64,000 nucleotides of DNA, from positions 248,001 to 312,000 of the forward strand of contig NZ_JAMTCD010000002.1 in the NCBI RefSeq assembly GCF_025370255.1, read 5' to 3'. The notes under the pieces were generated by a model. That model searched no databases. It was not told where the DNA came from and was given only the letters and a program-made list of their open reading frames with translations. The DNA comes from Shewanella holmiensis. Lineage in GTDB: Bacteria; Pseudomonadota; Gammaproteobacteria; Enterobacterales; Shewanellaceae. This document shows positions 1 to 11,159 of this stretch, in pieces (within the stretch, counting starts at the first letter, position 1; each line of letters begins with the position of its first letter). The position numbers were made by a program, and so were the translations under genes.

Positions 1-264
1 TGGATCTGGATGTTCAAAATGTTTAGCCACTAGCTTTTTCTGCTCAAACTTATAATCACCGCAATCAACATAACCAATGGAAGTAAAATGTTTAGCAAGT
101 ACACTTAAGTTTACTTTAGCAATGTTAAAGGTACGTAGTGCGATATGATCATTGATGATCGGCGCACCTTTACCGAGTAATTGATGAATTTTTGCAGCAG
201 ATGGGGTCATTTTTATATAGTCTTGCCACATAGCAGCAAACAACGTGTTCACGTCAGTATGCAT
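1..264 (-). CDS. DUF1338 family protein, N-terminal part (cut by window edge)
   Basis: The first 88 codons, read from ATG at 262-264, begin MHTDVNTLFAAMWQDYIKM and contain the segment IINDHIALRTFN, which carries the N-terminal conserved His of DUF1338. Proteins of this family related to HglS/YdcJ are Fe(II) 2-oxoadipate dioxygenase/decarboxylases; shorter members are of unknown substrate. It follows astD on the same strand after a hairpin, a neighbourhood I recall for Shewanella ast loci. The C-terminus lies outside the window, so neither length nor metal ligands can be fully judged. Family call is fairly sure, function is not. Confidence 0.75.
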   Translation of the reverse strand, partial: MHTDVNTLFAAMWQDYIKMTPSAAKIHQLLGKGAPIINDHIALRTFNIAKVNLSVLAKHFTSIGYVDCGDYKFEQKKLVAKHFEHPDP

Positions 265-325
265 GGTTAAATCCTTCTAAAAGCAGATTAAAATTGAATT
301 CGGGTAATCGTAATCTGATGTTTCA

Positions 326-360
326 AATTTAAAGGCGCGTTAAGGGCTAACTTAACGCGC
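326..360 (-). terminator. Probable intrinsic terminator after astD
   Basis: A perfect 10-bp inverted repeat (335-344 with 351-360, GCGCGTTAAG) encloses a 6-base loop. On the minus strand it is followed by CTTTAAATTT, a weak U-tract. It lies between the astD stop and the DUF1338 start, so it may only partly block read-through. Confidence 0.6.
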
Positions 361-399
361 ATAAGCTACTGCCCCTAACAATGCTAGGGTAAAATGCAG

Positions 400-1869
<1,470 letters not shown>

Positions 1870-2889
1870 CTACAATGAAAGTACACGAATTTGTTGACCA
1901 TTTTCAACCATCAAGCCCTGGGCAAGTTCTGGTGATAGGACAACGTTATCATGTTCATCAGATATACTAAGCTTAGCCGCGGTTGCGCGATAATCTGCTA
2001 GCTTGGTATTTGAAATAATAAATGAGGTGTCGGTACGAGGCATTTTGCCAATTTCAACGGTCAATAAACGGCTACGTTTAACAGATTTAATATCCGTTAA
2101 GCTACATTCAACCGTTGGGCCACCATCAAAAATATCGACATAATTTCTAAATTTGAAACCTTCCGCTTGCAATAGACGCAATGCAGGTTTGGTATTGCTA
2201 TGCACTTCGCCAATCACGTTTTGTGCTTTTTTAGGTAACATACACACATAAACAGGACTGCGAGGCATCATTTCTGCCATAAACGCTTTCTTACCTAAAC
2301 CTGACAGGTAATCGGCTTCAACAAAATCAATCCCAAGAAAATGTTTTTGTAACCACTCATAAAAAGGAGAGTCGCCTTTTTCATCACTTACGCCGCGCAT
2401 TTCAGCAATAACAGTTTCGCCAAAACGATGCTGATGTTGAGCGAGAAACAAAAAGCGAGAACGGGATAACATGCGACCGTTATTCCCTTTACGATAAGCA
2501 TCTTTTAAGAATAAAGTACATAACTCCGCTGCACCGGTGTAATCATGGCATAGCGTGAGTGTTTCAACTTCGTTGCGAACGGCAATTTGCTTTGAGTGAT
2601 AAACTTCAGTCCCTAAGCGGTAATGGTAGAACGCGTCTTCCATTCCGACTGCGGCCTCAATGCCACAAGTGCCAACCACTTCTTTTGTAGTGGTGTCTTC
2701 AAGGACCATTAAATAGCCTTCATCGAATGGCTTTTTAACGTCTTTAGTAAAAGATGCTTCAGCCCTCGCAATCTTTGAACGCAGTAAATCCTCATTTACT
2801 GGTAAAGAAGTGAATCCATGGCCAGACTCTACGGCAATGCCGTAAAGCGCTTCATAATCACTGGCACAGATCGGACGTATGATTAACAT
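1870..2889 (-). CDS. astA: Arginine N-succinyltransferase
   Basis: The 339-residue product transfers succinyl from succinyl-CoA to the alpha-amino group of arginine, committing it to the AST catabolic route. It starts MLIIRPICASDYEALYGIAV, the usual AstA beginning, and has the GNAT-like fold seen in the family; the segment IFDGGPTVEC near 253-262 is also characteristic. It lies between astC upstream and astD downstream; a terminator-like hairpin separates it from astC, so its expression may be lower than astC's or use its own promoter. Confidence 0.95.
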   Translation of the reverse strand: MLIIRPICASDYEALYGIAVESGHGFTSLPVNEDLLRSKIARAEASFTKDVKKPFDEGYLMVLEDTTTKEVVGTCGIEAAVGMEDAFYHYRLGTEVYHSKQIAVRNEVETLTLCHDYTGAAELCTLFLKDAYRKGNNGRMLSRSRFLFLAQHQHRFGETVIAEMRGVSDEKGDSPFYEWLQKHFLGIDFVEADYLSGLGKKAFMAEMMPRSPVYVCMLPKKAQNVIGEVHSNTKPALRLLQAEGFKFRNYVDIFDGGPTVECSLTDIKSVKRSRLLTVEIGKMPRTDTSFIISNTKLADYRATAAKLSISDEHDNVVLSPELAQGLMVENGQQIRVLSL

Positions 2890-2963
2890 CTAAATCTCCT
2901 CATGGTATTAAAAATCAAGGAGTTAACAAACATGTAAACCGCCTTTATCTAACACTGACCCAA

Positions 2964-2992
2964 ACAAAAAGAGCGCAAGTAAATGCGCCCTT
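2964..2992 (-). terminator. Intrinsic terminator between astC and astA
   Basis: On the minus strand GGGCGCA (2984-2990) pairs with TGCGCTC (2971-2977), including one G-U pair, around a 6-base loop, and is followed by five T residues (2966-2970). The G-U pair makes it better on the minus strand than on the plus. It sits directly after the astC stop, within what otherwise looks like one operon. Confidence 0.75.
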
Positions 2993-2998
2993 TATGTA

Positions 2999-4216
<1,218 letters not shown>

Positions 4217-4766
4217 TCAATTTCATCCTTTATTTTTATAAACGGCTGCAAAGCCGCTAAATATCGTCGTTTTCATTGTTATTTAATCGGGTAACGACGA
4301 ATGCTTGTATAACTTATTAACCATTATTAGCGAAAATGTGATCAAAATACCAGTAATCGCCAATTAACTTCTGTTAAGACGTATCGAAAACTGAATAAAG
4401 ATTGATAAAAATGGCAGATTAAAGCGCTTTAACAGGAGCAATAGAGCATAAATAGTCATAAAAAAAGTTATTTGAACGCAAAATGGGTAGCAATTCATCA
4501 AAAATGAATAATTACACAAAATTAACATCGTTATATGCACTGTGGAATAATATTTTTACTTAACTCAATTCAACGTTAATAGAACGATTAATTGGATAAA
4601 CGTCACTCACAACATATGAGCATTTGAGTGATCCAAAAGGTATTAGAAGATAAAGCCTAGTAAAACGGCATCTCTAGCAAATAACCGATTGTTTAATGAT
4701 CGTTTATAAACTTGCTTTAAGCATAAATAACTCGAGTTAAGCTTAGTTTTCCTAAACCCTGGTTAG
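4217..4766. other. 550-bp gene-free region upstream of astC
   Basis: AT-rich intergenic DNA holding the astC promoter region and the 3' side of the HDOD gene. I see an ArgR-like half palindrome (4390-4407) and a CRP-like left half AAATGTGATC at 4334-4343 whose right half is poor. No convincing small gene was found; the plus-strand reading frame starting inside astC is not supported. Confidence 0.6.
4390..4407. promoter_or_regulatory. Possible ArgR box upstream of astC
   Basis: The stretch contains TGAAT-AAAG-ATTGA, close to the ARG-box palindrome TGAATWWWWATTCA. A second TGAATAATTA element lies about 110 bases further upstream. Real ARG boxes usually come in pairs three bases apart, which is not seen here, so this is weak support. 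Confidence 0.3.
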
Positions 4767-5909
4767 TTAGGCTAAATCCAGTTTTCGATAGTTTTGTGCT
4801 TTAAGTCGAATCACTTCTTGCGGCGTGAACTCATAATAATCCAGTAAGACTTTGCGCTCCTGAGGCTCAAGTAGCTGGTGCTCTTCTAATAATATAATTT
4901 TGGCAAAACAGCTGGCTTTGGCAACAATAGCGGCATCAATCGATAACTCACTAAAATGGTAATCTTGATCTAACTCTTTTAGTACTTTTGTAATCGCACT
5001 GTCGCTAAATTCAAGCTGCTCAAGTAACTGCCAATTTAGATGATGCCCATGCTCCATCACATGATTAAAGATTTGCTCCGCAGGAAACTCTGTCGCCATT
5101 ACCGCATCATAAACCTCTTTATCACGGCTGTGGCTAGCTTCTCGTAACCAGTTGCCCCAATGTTTCTCAAACACTTTAACACTGCTGCTCAGAATGACTG
5201 AAGTCCCTAACTGATAAAGCAAGGCACAGGTATAACTGACGTGAGTTGGACGATTATGCAGTTGTGCTAAGGCTTGTGCGGCAATCGCTGTAATCATGCT
5301 ATAACGCCATAATTTACGTGTGGTCCAAAGTAAGTTTGCATGACCACTTGGAAGCCAGTGCCGACTACAAAAATATGGGATTAATAATCGCAGGTTTTCA
5401 AGACCAATATAATTGAGTATCAACTTAATATCAGTGACTTGTACATCAGATGTTTTAGGGCGACGATGTTTAGACGCCGGACTATTAATCAGGGTAATTA
5501 AATCCCGAGACAGCCAGGATATACTGGAAATAATGGGTCGGATCCGACCAAAGTTAGGATCTTTATCAAGCAGTAGATCAAGCAGTAATATCTGCCCTTC
5601 TTGCACACCAGAATGTGTTAATAGCAAATCTGGTGAAGCCAATTTATGCTCAATGCTGTTATTGACGGTTTCGGTTAATTGATTAGAAATAGCCTTAAAA
5701 ACAGCCAAAGCTTTAGTCTGTTTATCTAATCTAACTTGAATGGCTTGGCGTTCAATATCAAGTTTATTGGCATCAGCTTCCAGAGTCTCATTGATATCAT
5801 CTTCCATGGCAGCAGCCTTGTGCTTACCCACAATAAGATGTTGATATAAACGCCGCTCAACTTCTATCAACTTACCTGGACGAACCCCACCTGCTACCGA
5901 TACTGCCAC
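4767..5909 (-). CDS. HDOD domain protein
   Basis: A 380-residue soluble protein starting from GTG, with AAGG upstream as a ribosome site. Residues about 30-100 look helical and charged, and about 115-320 resemble an HDOD domain: LISKDL-like segments, GLENLRLLIPYF, the alternating hydrophobic helices of the HD-like fold (TCALLYQLGTSV) and VMEHGHHLNW. HDOD domains are HD-like without intact phosphohydrolase metal ligands and act in signalling in bacteria. No fused receiver, GGDEF or EAL domain is present. It stands alone, flanked by the ast promoter region and a terminator. The target is unknown. Confidence 0.75.
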   Translation of the reverse strand: MAVSVAGGVRPGKLIEVERRLYQHLIVGKHKAAAMEDDINETLEADANKLDIERQAIQVRLDKQTKALAVFKAISNQLTETVNNSIEHKLASPDLLLTHSGVQEGQILLLDLLLDKDPNFGRIRPIISSISWLSRDLITLINSPASKHRRPKTSDVQVTDIKLILNYIGLENLRLLIPYFCSRHWLPSGHANLLWTTRKLWRYSMITAIAAQALAQLHNRPTHVSYTCALLYQLGTSVILSSSVKVFEKHWGNWLREASHSRDKEVYDAVMATEFPAEQIFNHVMEHGHHLNWQLLEQLEFSDSAITKVLKELDQDYHFSELSIDAAIVAKASCFAKIILLEEHQLLEPQERKVLLDYYEFTPQEVIRLKAQNYRKLDLA

Positions 5910-5945
5910 GCAATTAAACCTTATCTATAATAATAGTAAACATAA

Positions 5946-5980
5946 TAAAAATTAAGGCCTCCTAAAGGAAGCCTTAATTG
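5946..5980 (-). terminator. Intrinsic terminator after the S9 peptidase gene
   Basis: On the minus strand a 12-bp stem beginning ATTAAGGC (5967-5978 with 5951-5962, one G-U pair) with loop TTTA is followed by ATTTTTATTATG. It directly follows the S9 peptidase stop codon. Confidence 0.85.
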
Positions 5981-5993
5981 ATCTAACAAAGAT

Positions 5994-8501
5994 TTATTTT
6001 TTTAACTCTTGCTCAAATAGCTTATATATTCGACGATATTCATCAAGCCAGCTTGACGGCTGTTTAAAGCCATGCGGTTCAACCGGATAAATTGCCGTTT
6101 CAAACATCGGCTTTTCCAATTCGATTAAACGTTGTACCAAGCGTACGCTATCTTGGAAGAAAACATTATCATCCAACACACCAGTCATAATTAATAACGG
6201 CTTTTGCAATCCGTCAGCATGTTCAATCGGTGAACTACGCTCATAGGCAATAGGGTCGATGTCTGGTGTATTAAGGATATTAGAAGTATACGGTGCATTA
6301 TAATGTGCCCAATCCGTAACAGGACGCAATGCAGCGCCAGCCTGGAATAATTCAGGTTCATTAAATAGTGCCATAAAGGTTAAAAAGCCACCGTATGAAC
6401 CACCATAAGTACCTACTTTAGCGATATCAACATTGGCATTATTTGCCATCCAAGACACACCATCTTTTAAATCTTCCACTTCAGGTGTGCCCATATTACG
6501 ATACACGGCTGTTCGCCAGTCGCGGCCATAACCTTTTGAACCACGAAAATCCATATCCATCACCACATAGCCCTGTTGCGCTAACATGTTATGGAACATA
6601 AATTCACGAAAATAACCTGAAAAGCCGTAATGGGCATTTTGTAGATAACCCGCACCATGGTTAAAAATCACTGCTGGGTATTTATCAGCACCTTGTGCTT
6701 CGAAGCCTTCAGGTAAATACACTCTAGCGTAAACTTCACCCGCGCCATGGTTAGAAGGCACAGCAACCACTTTAGGGGCTTGCCAAGCATATTCCTTGAA
6801 CGCATTACTTGTGTAATCAGTTAATTGCGAAAGTGTTCCACCAATGGGCTGAATATATAGCTCATTTGGTTTGATCAGCGACGATGCATCCAGTAATAAC
6901 GATTGTCCATCTGGGCTTAATACGTACGATAACGTGCCAAACCAGTTTGTCAGCTGTTCAATTTTTCCCGATGCAATTTCTACACGATAAACGTTATAAC
7001 TTCCGGGATGGTCAGCATTGGCTCGATACACAATATGCTTAGCGTCTGGCGATAATGTGACATCATCAACCACAAACTTACCTTGAGTCAGTGCTCGTGC
7101 TTTTTGGCCGACTGTTTTTACATATAAATGTGAGTAGCCTGTTTCTTCTGATAAGAAATAAAAGCTGTCGGAGTTCGGCAACCAACCATATTGATTAAAG
7201 TTATAATTAACCCATGCATCGTCATGTAAACGATGTTCGGTAGTTAACGAGCCTTTATCTAGGTTTACTGATGCTATCCAGCGGTCTTTATTGTCAACAG
7301 CTTCAATCATAACAAGCAGTTTATTTTCTGTTGGATGCCATTGAACCGCACTTTGGTTCCACTCCCAATCCTGCATTAATTGAATTAAACGCGGTGATTT
7401 TTTGCTTTCATACTTTTCACCTTTTGCCGCAGCATTTTCTTGTTTAACGTCAGCAAGTACATCTTCATCAAAGCCTGTTAACCCTTCGATAGTAATGTCT
7501 TTTTTTACATGTTCGGTTAAATCAAGCAACACCAGTCGTTGACCAGGAAACTTATCCTCAGCCACTCTAGCTCTTGCAGGTACAGCATCCACATAACCAT
7601 CTTGTCCAAGATAGTTTGGCATAATGTCGTGTTCAGCGCGCCAGGTATAATTTTTATCTGTTAATGCCAATAAGGCATAGCGACCATCTGCTGATAAACT
7701 GATGTCAGAAACCACTTCAGCATCACCTAAATACCATGTCTTAGCTGCAAAGCTAGGATCAACCTCTGCTAACTGCTGCTGGTATTGTTGTTGTGCTTTG
7801 GCATTATTATGCTGCAGTGCAACATATTCGATTAAACGATGTTGCTGCTTAGCAATATAAGAGCTTGGATCTTCGATTGGTTTAGGCTCATTTGCCATTT
7901 GGATATTAGCAATCTGCTCGATCAGGCCTGATGACTGATGTAAACGGAAAATATTATTTCCCTGCCAATAAGCTAAATCACCATTAGAAAGAAAACGTAC
8001 ACCGCTGATGGCTGTATTTTGTTTAGTAATTTGTTTAATTTCACCATCAACTAAATCTTTAACAAAAAGGTTCCCCTGATACAGGTACGCTTTTTTTGTG
8101 CCAGCTAAATTAACTACCGCGTTTTTTTGATCGGCTAAATGCAGCTGGTCTACATTCAGTTTGCTGGCCGCTTTTTGATTAACACCTTGCTGATAATAAT
8201 CCGCTACAGGCGCTTGATGTGCTTGGCGTTTAAAATATATGGACTGACTATCGTCAGACCAGTAAGCGCCTTGAGCAAAAATCCCCAGCCAATCAGGATT
8301 AGCCATGATTTGGTTTAACGTTAATGGCTGTTCTGCTTTTGGTGGCTGTGCTAAGGGTGCTTGAACTGTTACGTTATTGCTCATGGTATTTGTTTGAGCA
8401 GGCGTTTGTGCTGTAGCACTACAGCCGCTAACAAGTGCAAGCGTCAAGGCACTAAAAGCAAAACGACGTAAGAAAGGCGAAGTGATCGCAAAACCAGACA
8501 T
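5994..8501 (-). CDS. S9 family prolyl oligopeptidase-like lipoprotein (DPP IV type)
   Basis: An 835-residue secreted peptidase expected to cleave peptides after proline or alanine. Residues 1-27 form a lipoprotein signal ending in the lipobox VSGC (Cys27), so the enzyme should be anchored to a periplasmic or outer membrane face. The middle, about 90-560, is a DPP IV-like beta-propeller; the C-terminal alpha/beta hydrolase carries Ser702 in GGSYGG, Asp777/778 in LDDNV and His810 in EPHGF. Length fits dipeptidyl-peptidase IV-type proteins. It has its own terminator and is separated from pabA by 135 bp. Exact specificity cannot be read from the sequence. Confidence 0.9.
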   Translation of the reverse strand: MSGFAITSPFLRRFAFSALTLALVSGCSATAQTPAQTNTMSNNVTVQAPLAQPPKAEQPLTLNQIMANPDWLGIFAQGAYWSDDSQSIYFKRQAHQAPVADYYQQGVNQKAASKLNVDQLHLADQKNAVVNLAGTKKAYLYQGNLFVKDLVDGEIKQITKQNTAISGVRFLSNGDLAYWQGNNIFRLHQSSGLIEQIANIQMANEPKPIEDPSSYIAKQQHRLIEYVALQHNNAKAQQQYQQQLAEVDPSFAAKTWYLGDAEVVSDISLSADGRYALLALTDKNYTWRAEHDIMPNYLGQDGYVDAVPARARVAEDKFPGQRLVLLDLTEHVKKDITIEGLTGFDEDVLADVKQENAAAKGEKYESKKSPRLIQLMQDWEWNQSAVQWHPTENKLLVMIEAVDNKDRWIASVNLDKGSLTTEHRLHDDAWVNYNFNQYGWLPNSDSFYFLSEETGYSHLYVKTVGQKARALTQGKFVVDDVTLSPDAKHIVYRANADHPGSYNVYRVEIASGKIEQLTNWFGTLSYVLSPDGQSLLLDASSLIKPNELYIQPIGGTLSQLTDYTSNAFKEYAWQAPKVVAVPSNHGAGEVYARVYLPEGFEAQGADKYPAVIFNHGAGYLQNAHYGFSGYFREFMFHNMLAQQGYVVMDMDFRGSKGYGRDWRTAVYRNMGTPEVEDLKDGVSWMANNANVDIAKVGTYGGSYGGFLTFMALFNEPELFQAGAALRPVTDWAHYNAPYTSNILNTPDIDPIAYERSSPIEHADGLQKPLLIMTGVLDDNVFFQDSVRLVQRLIELEKPMFETAIYPVEPHGFKQPSSWLDEYRRIYKLFEQELKK

Positions 8502-8636
8502 AATTATCCCTATAATGAAGATGTTATTATTTTAGGGCTACTTTATAGCACAATTGTATACAAGGTTTCGCGCAGAATTATGTGGAAAGTTGTAACAGAA
8601 AGACTTTAGAAATTGTATTTTAAAACTACTTTTACA

Positions 8637-9206
8637 TCATTCACGCAAAAAATTAGCCAACAATTCATGACCTTGCTCGGTCAATATGGCTTCAGGATGG
8701 AACTGTACACTATAAAGCGGCATATTAAGATGACTCATGCCCATTATCTCACGACCATGGATAGGGTCATCAAACCATGCATCAAGCACAAACCCTTCCG
8801 GTAACGCATCAACAAGTAATGAATGATAGCGGGCAACGGTTAATGGCTGATTTAACCCTTGAAATAACCCCTTCCCTGTATGGCTAATGACGCTAGTTTT
8901 ACCATGCATAACACGTTTGGCCCGTATGACATTTGCGCCAAAAACCTGCGCTATAGCTTGATGGCCTAAACAGACACCCAGTATGGGTAATTTACCTGCA
9001 TATCGACGGATCACATCCAATGAAATACCCGCTTCATTAGGTGAACAGGGACCAGGAGAGATGACAATGTGTGAAGGGGATAATGTTTCTATATCAGCGA
9101 CTGTAATCTCATTATTACGTTTAACCACAATCTCTTCACCTAGCGCTTGAAAGTACTGCACTAAATTAAAAGTAAAAGAGTCGTAATTATCTATCATCAG
9201 CAACAT
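8637..9206 (-). CDS. pabA: Aminodeoxychorismate/anthranilate synthase glutaminase subunit
   Basis: A 189-residue class-I glutamine amidotransferase that supplies ammonia to chorismate for p-aminobenzoate (folate) or anthranilate synthesis. The triad is complete: Cys79 in LGVCLGHQ, His170 and Glu172 in QFHPEAI. The oxyanion segment [11 protein letters not shown] (50-60) is typical. It stands alone rather than in a trp operon, which favours PabA over TrpG; one protein can serve both partners. No clear terminator was found after it. Confidence 0.9.
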   Translation of the reverse strand: MLLMIDNYDSFTFNLVQYFQALGEEIVVKRNNEITVADIETLSPSHIVISPGPCSPNEAGISLDVIRRYAGKLPILGVCLGHQAIAQVFGANVIRAKRVMHGKTSVISHTGKGLFQGLNQPLTVARYHSLLVDALPEGFVLDAWFDDPIHGREIMGMSHLNMPLYSVQFHPEAILTEQGHELLANFLRE

Positions 9207-9233
9207 GCTAATTCCGGCTTAGTTGAGTCATTA

Positions 9234-9264
9234 CCATTAAAAAAACCAGCACTAAGGCTGGTTT
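9234..9264 (-). terminator. Intrinsic terminator after sspB
   Basis: AAACCAGC (9257-9264 on the minus strand) pairs with GCTGGTTT (9243-9250) around a 6-base loop and runs into seven T residues. It lies between sspB and pabA. Confidence 0.85.
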
Positions 9265-9283
9265 CTATTAGACCTTATGTTGT

Positions 9284-9736
9284 TTACTTAACAACAGTGA
9301 GGTGGCTTTTGCGTTTCGGTTTTTCATCAGCTTTTGTTGCTTGAGGCTTTTCGGCCTTAGAGTCAACAGAAGCTAATCCTGGTGATGTTGCTTTAGGCTC
9401 ATCATTAGGTGTGTAAGCATCTTCCATATCAAACACAGTACCGGCGCCATTTTCACGAGCATAAATAGCAATGATTGAGGCCATCGGCAAATAAACTTGC
9501 TGTGGTACTCCACCAAAACGAGCATTAAACTCAACAGCGTCATTATTCATTTGTAAACCCATAACAGCACCAGTGCTGATATTTAAAACAATTTGTCCAT
9601 CTTTAACAAACTGTTGAGGTACCTGAGTACCTTCTACAAATGCATCTACCACGACATGCGGCGTAAAGTGGTTATCCATTAACCACTCATAATAAGCCCG
9701 CAATAAATAAGGACGGTTAGGAGTAATAGCTTTCAT
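9284..9736 (-). CDS. sspB: ClpXP protease specificity-enhancing factor SspB
   Basis: A 150-residue adaptor that binds ssrA-tagged stalled-translation products and tethers them to ClpXP. The N-terminal substrate-binding domain (about 1-110: RPYLLRAYYEWLMDN, HVVVDAF, QFVKDGQIVLNIS, FNARFGGV) is followed by a charged linker and a short C-terminal ClpX-binding tail ending RKSHLTVVK. Its ATG overlaps the last base of sspA, so the pair is translationally coupled. Confidence 0.95.
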   Translation of the reverse strand: MKAITPNRPYLLRAYYEWLMDNHFTPHVVVDAFVEGTQVPQQFVKDGQIVLNISTGAVMGLQMNNDAVEFNARFGGVPQQVYLPMASIIAIYARENGAGTVFDMEDAYTPNDEPKATSPGLASVDSKAEKPQATKADEKPKRKSHLTVVK

Positions 9737-10365
9737 TACATGCCCATGCGCATTTCGCGCTCAGCCTCGGTTAACGATGCTTTGAATGACTCACGCTCAA
9801 AAATACGTGTCATGTAAGCATTAATCTCTTTCGCTGTACGAGGATCTAAATTGATACCTAATACAGGTAGACGCCATAATAATGGGCCTAAATAGCAATC
9901 AGATAAACCAAACTCTTCATTCATGAAGTATGGCATCTCTGCAAATACTGGCGCTAAAGCCACTAAGCTTTCAGTCAACTCTTTACGAGCTGCATCTGCT
10001 TTGTCACCTTTACGAATACGTTCTACAAGAGCATACCAATCAGTATCTATGCGATGCATCATTAAGCGGCTTTGGCCACGAGATACAGGGTAAACTGGCA
10101 TAAGTGGTGGGTGCGGGAAGCGCTCGTCCAAATACTCCATAATGATACGAGATTCATATAACACTAATTCACGGTCAACTAAGGTTGGCACAGAGTTATA
10201 TGGATTTACTTCAAGTAGTTCTTCTGGCATTTCACTTGGGTCTACCTGTAAAACATCAACGGTAACCCCTTTCTCAGCCAATACGATACGCACTTGATGG
10301 CTATATAAATCATCGGCACCAGAAAACAGTGTCATGATAGAGCGTTTGTTGGCAGCAACAGCCAT
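9736..10365 (-). CDS. sspA: Stringent starvation protein A
   Basis: A 209-residue glutathione-S-transferase-fold protein that binds RNA polymerase and helps survival in stationary phase and acid. The GST N-domain (about 10-87: TLFSGADDLYSHQVRIVLAEKGV, NPYNSVPTLVDRE, YESRIIMEYLDERFP) and helical C-domain are intact. As in E. coli, sspA is immediately upstream of sspB. It follows the petABC terminator. Confidence 0.95.
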   Translation of the reverse strand: MAVAANKRSIMTLFSGADDLYSHQVRIVLAEKGVTVDVLQVDPSEMPEELLEVNPYNSVPTLVDRELVLYESRIIMEYLDERFPHPPLMPVYPVSRGQSRLMMHRIDTDWYALVERIRKGDKADAARKELTESLVALAPVFAEMPYFMNEEFGLSDCYLGPLLWRLPVLGINLDPRTAKEINAYMTRIFERESFKASLTEAEREMRMGM

Positions 10366-10387
10366 TTATACCCTCCAGAAATCTAAA

Positions 10388-10423
10388 AAAACAAAACAAA
10401 CGAGGGGCTAAGCCCCTCGTTTA
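10388..10423 (-). terminator. Intrinsic terminator of petABC
   Basis: A GC-rich stem CGAGGGG/CCCCTCG (10401-10419), extended by AAA/TTT, is followed on the minus strand by GTTTTGTTTTTTT. It ends the cytochrome bc1 operon 40 bases after the petC stop. Confidence 0.9.
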
Positions 10424-10460
10424 CATTACGCGGATAATACATTTTACCCGTTATTTGATG

Positions 10461-11159
10461 CTAGTGCACATCTTTCCAGTATTCTTTCTTCAAGAAGTAA
10501 GCAATGATGAAGAAAATAAACAGGAATCCGAGTACCCACCAACCTAATGCTTCACGTTCTAACTTAACTGGATCACCTGAATAAACAAGGAAACCTGTCA
10601 AATCGCGCATAGCTTGGTCATACTCTTCTGCAGTCATAGAGCCACCAGTAGCAACAAGTGTACCATCCTCTTGTTTAACTGGAAGTCCTTGAAGACCTTG
10701 CAAAACATGAGGCATACCCACTAATGGGAATACGGTATTATTCACACCAAATGGACGAGACTCGTCTGCGTAGAAGCCTTTTAAGTATGAATAAACCCAA
10801 TCAGCACCACGCACTCGCGCAACTAAAGTTAAATCTGGTGGCGCAGCACCAAACCATTTAGCGGCATCTGCAGCAGGAATTGAGTTTTCCATAAGCTCAC
10901 CAATTTTAGAACCGGTGAATATATACTTATTACGCATATCATCAACTGAAATATTCAAATCCGTTGCGACACGCTCATAACGCTGATACTGAGTACTGTG
11001 ACAGCCTGAACAATAGTTCTGGAACAAATCCAAACCACGCTCTAGTGAAGCGGTATCATGTAAATCAACGTTAGCACTTTCTAAATGAACATTGTGTCCA
11101 CTCGCTGCCATAGCAAGAGATGGCACTAATGTTACTAATGCAATCAATAACTTTTTCAT
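10461..11159 (-). CDS. petC: Ubiquinol-cytochrome c reductase, cytochrome c1
   Basis: The 232-residue cytochrome c1 of the bc1 complex passes electrons from the Rieske protein to soluble cytochrome c. A Sec signal peptide (1-19) precedes the single heme c motif Cys50-Ser-Gly-Cys53-His54; a C-terminal membrane anchor (about 205-224, WWVLGFLFIFFIIAYFL) holds it in the inner membrane. The length is typical for proteobacterial c1. The ATG overlaps the petB stop by one base (TAATG). Confidence 0.95.
   Translation of the reverse strand: MKKLLIALVTLVPSLAMAASGHNVHLESANVDLHDTASLERGLDLFQNYCSGCHSTQYQRYERVATDLNISVDDMRNKYIFTGSKIGELMENSIPAADAAKWFGAAPPDLTLVARVRGADWVYSYLKGFYADESRPFGVNNTVFPLVGMPHVLQGLQGLPVKQEDGTLVATGGSMTAEEYDQAMRDLTGFLVYSGDPVKLEREALGWWVLGFLFIFFIIAYFLKKEYWKDVH

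Noticed and set aside
4334..4355. CRP site upstream of astC
   Set aside because: Only the left half AAATGTGATC fits; the right half does not, so I do not list it as a feature.
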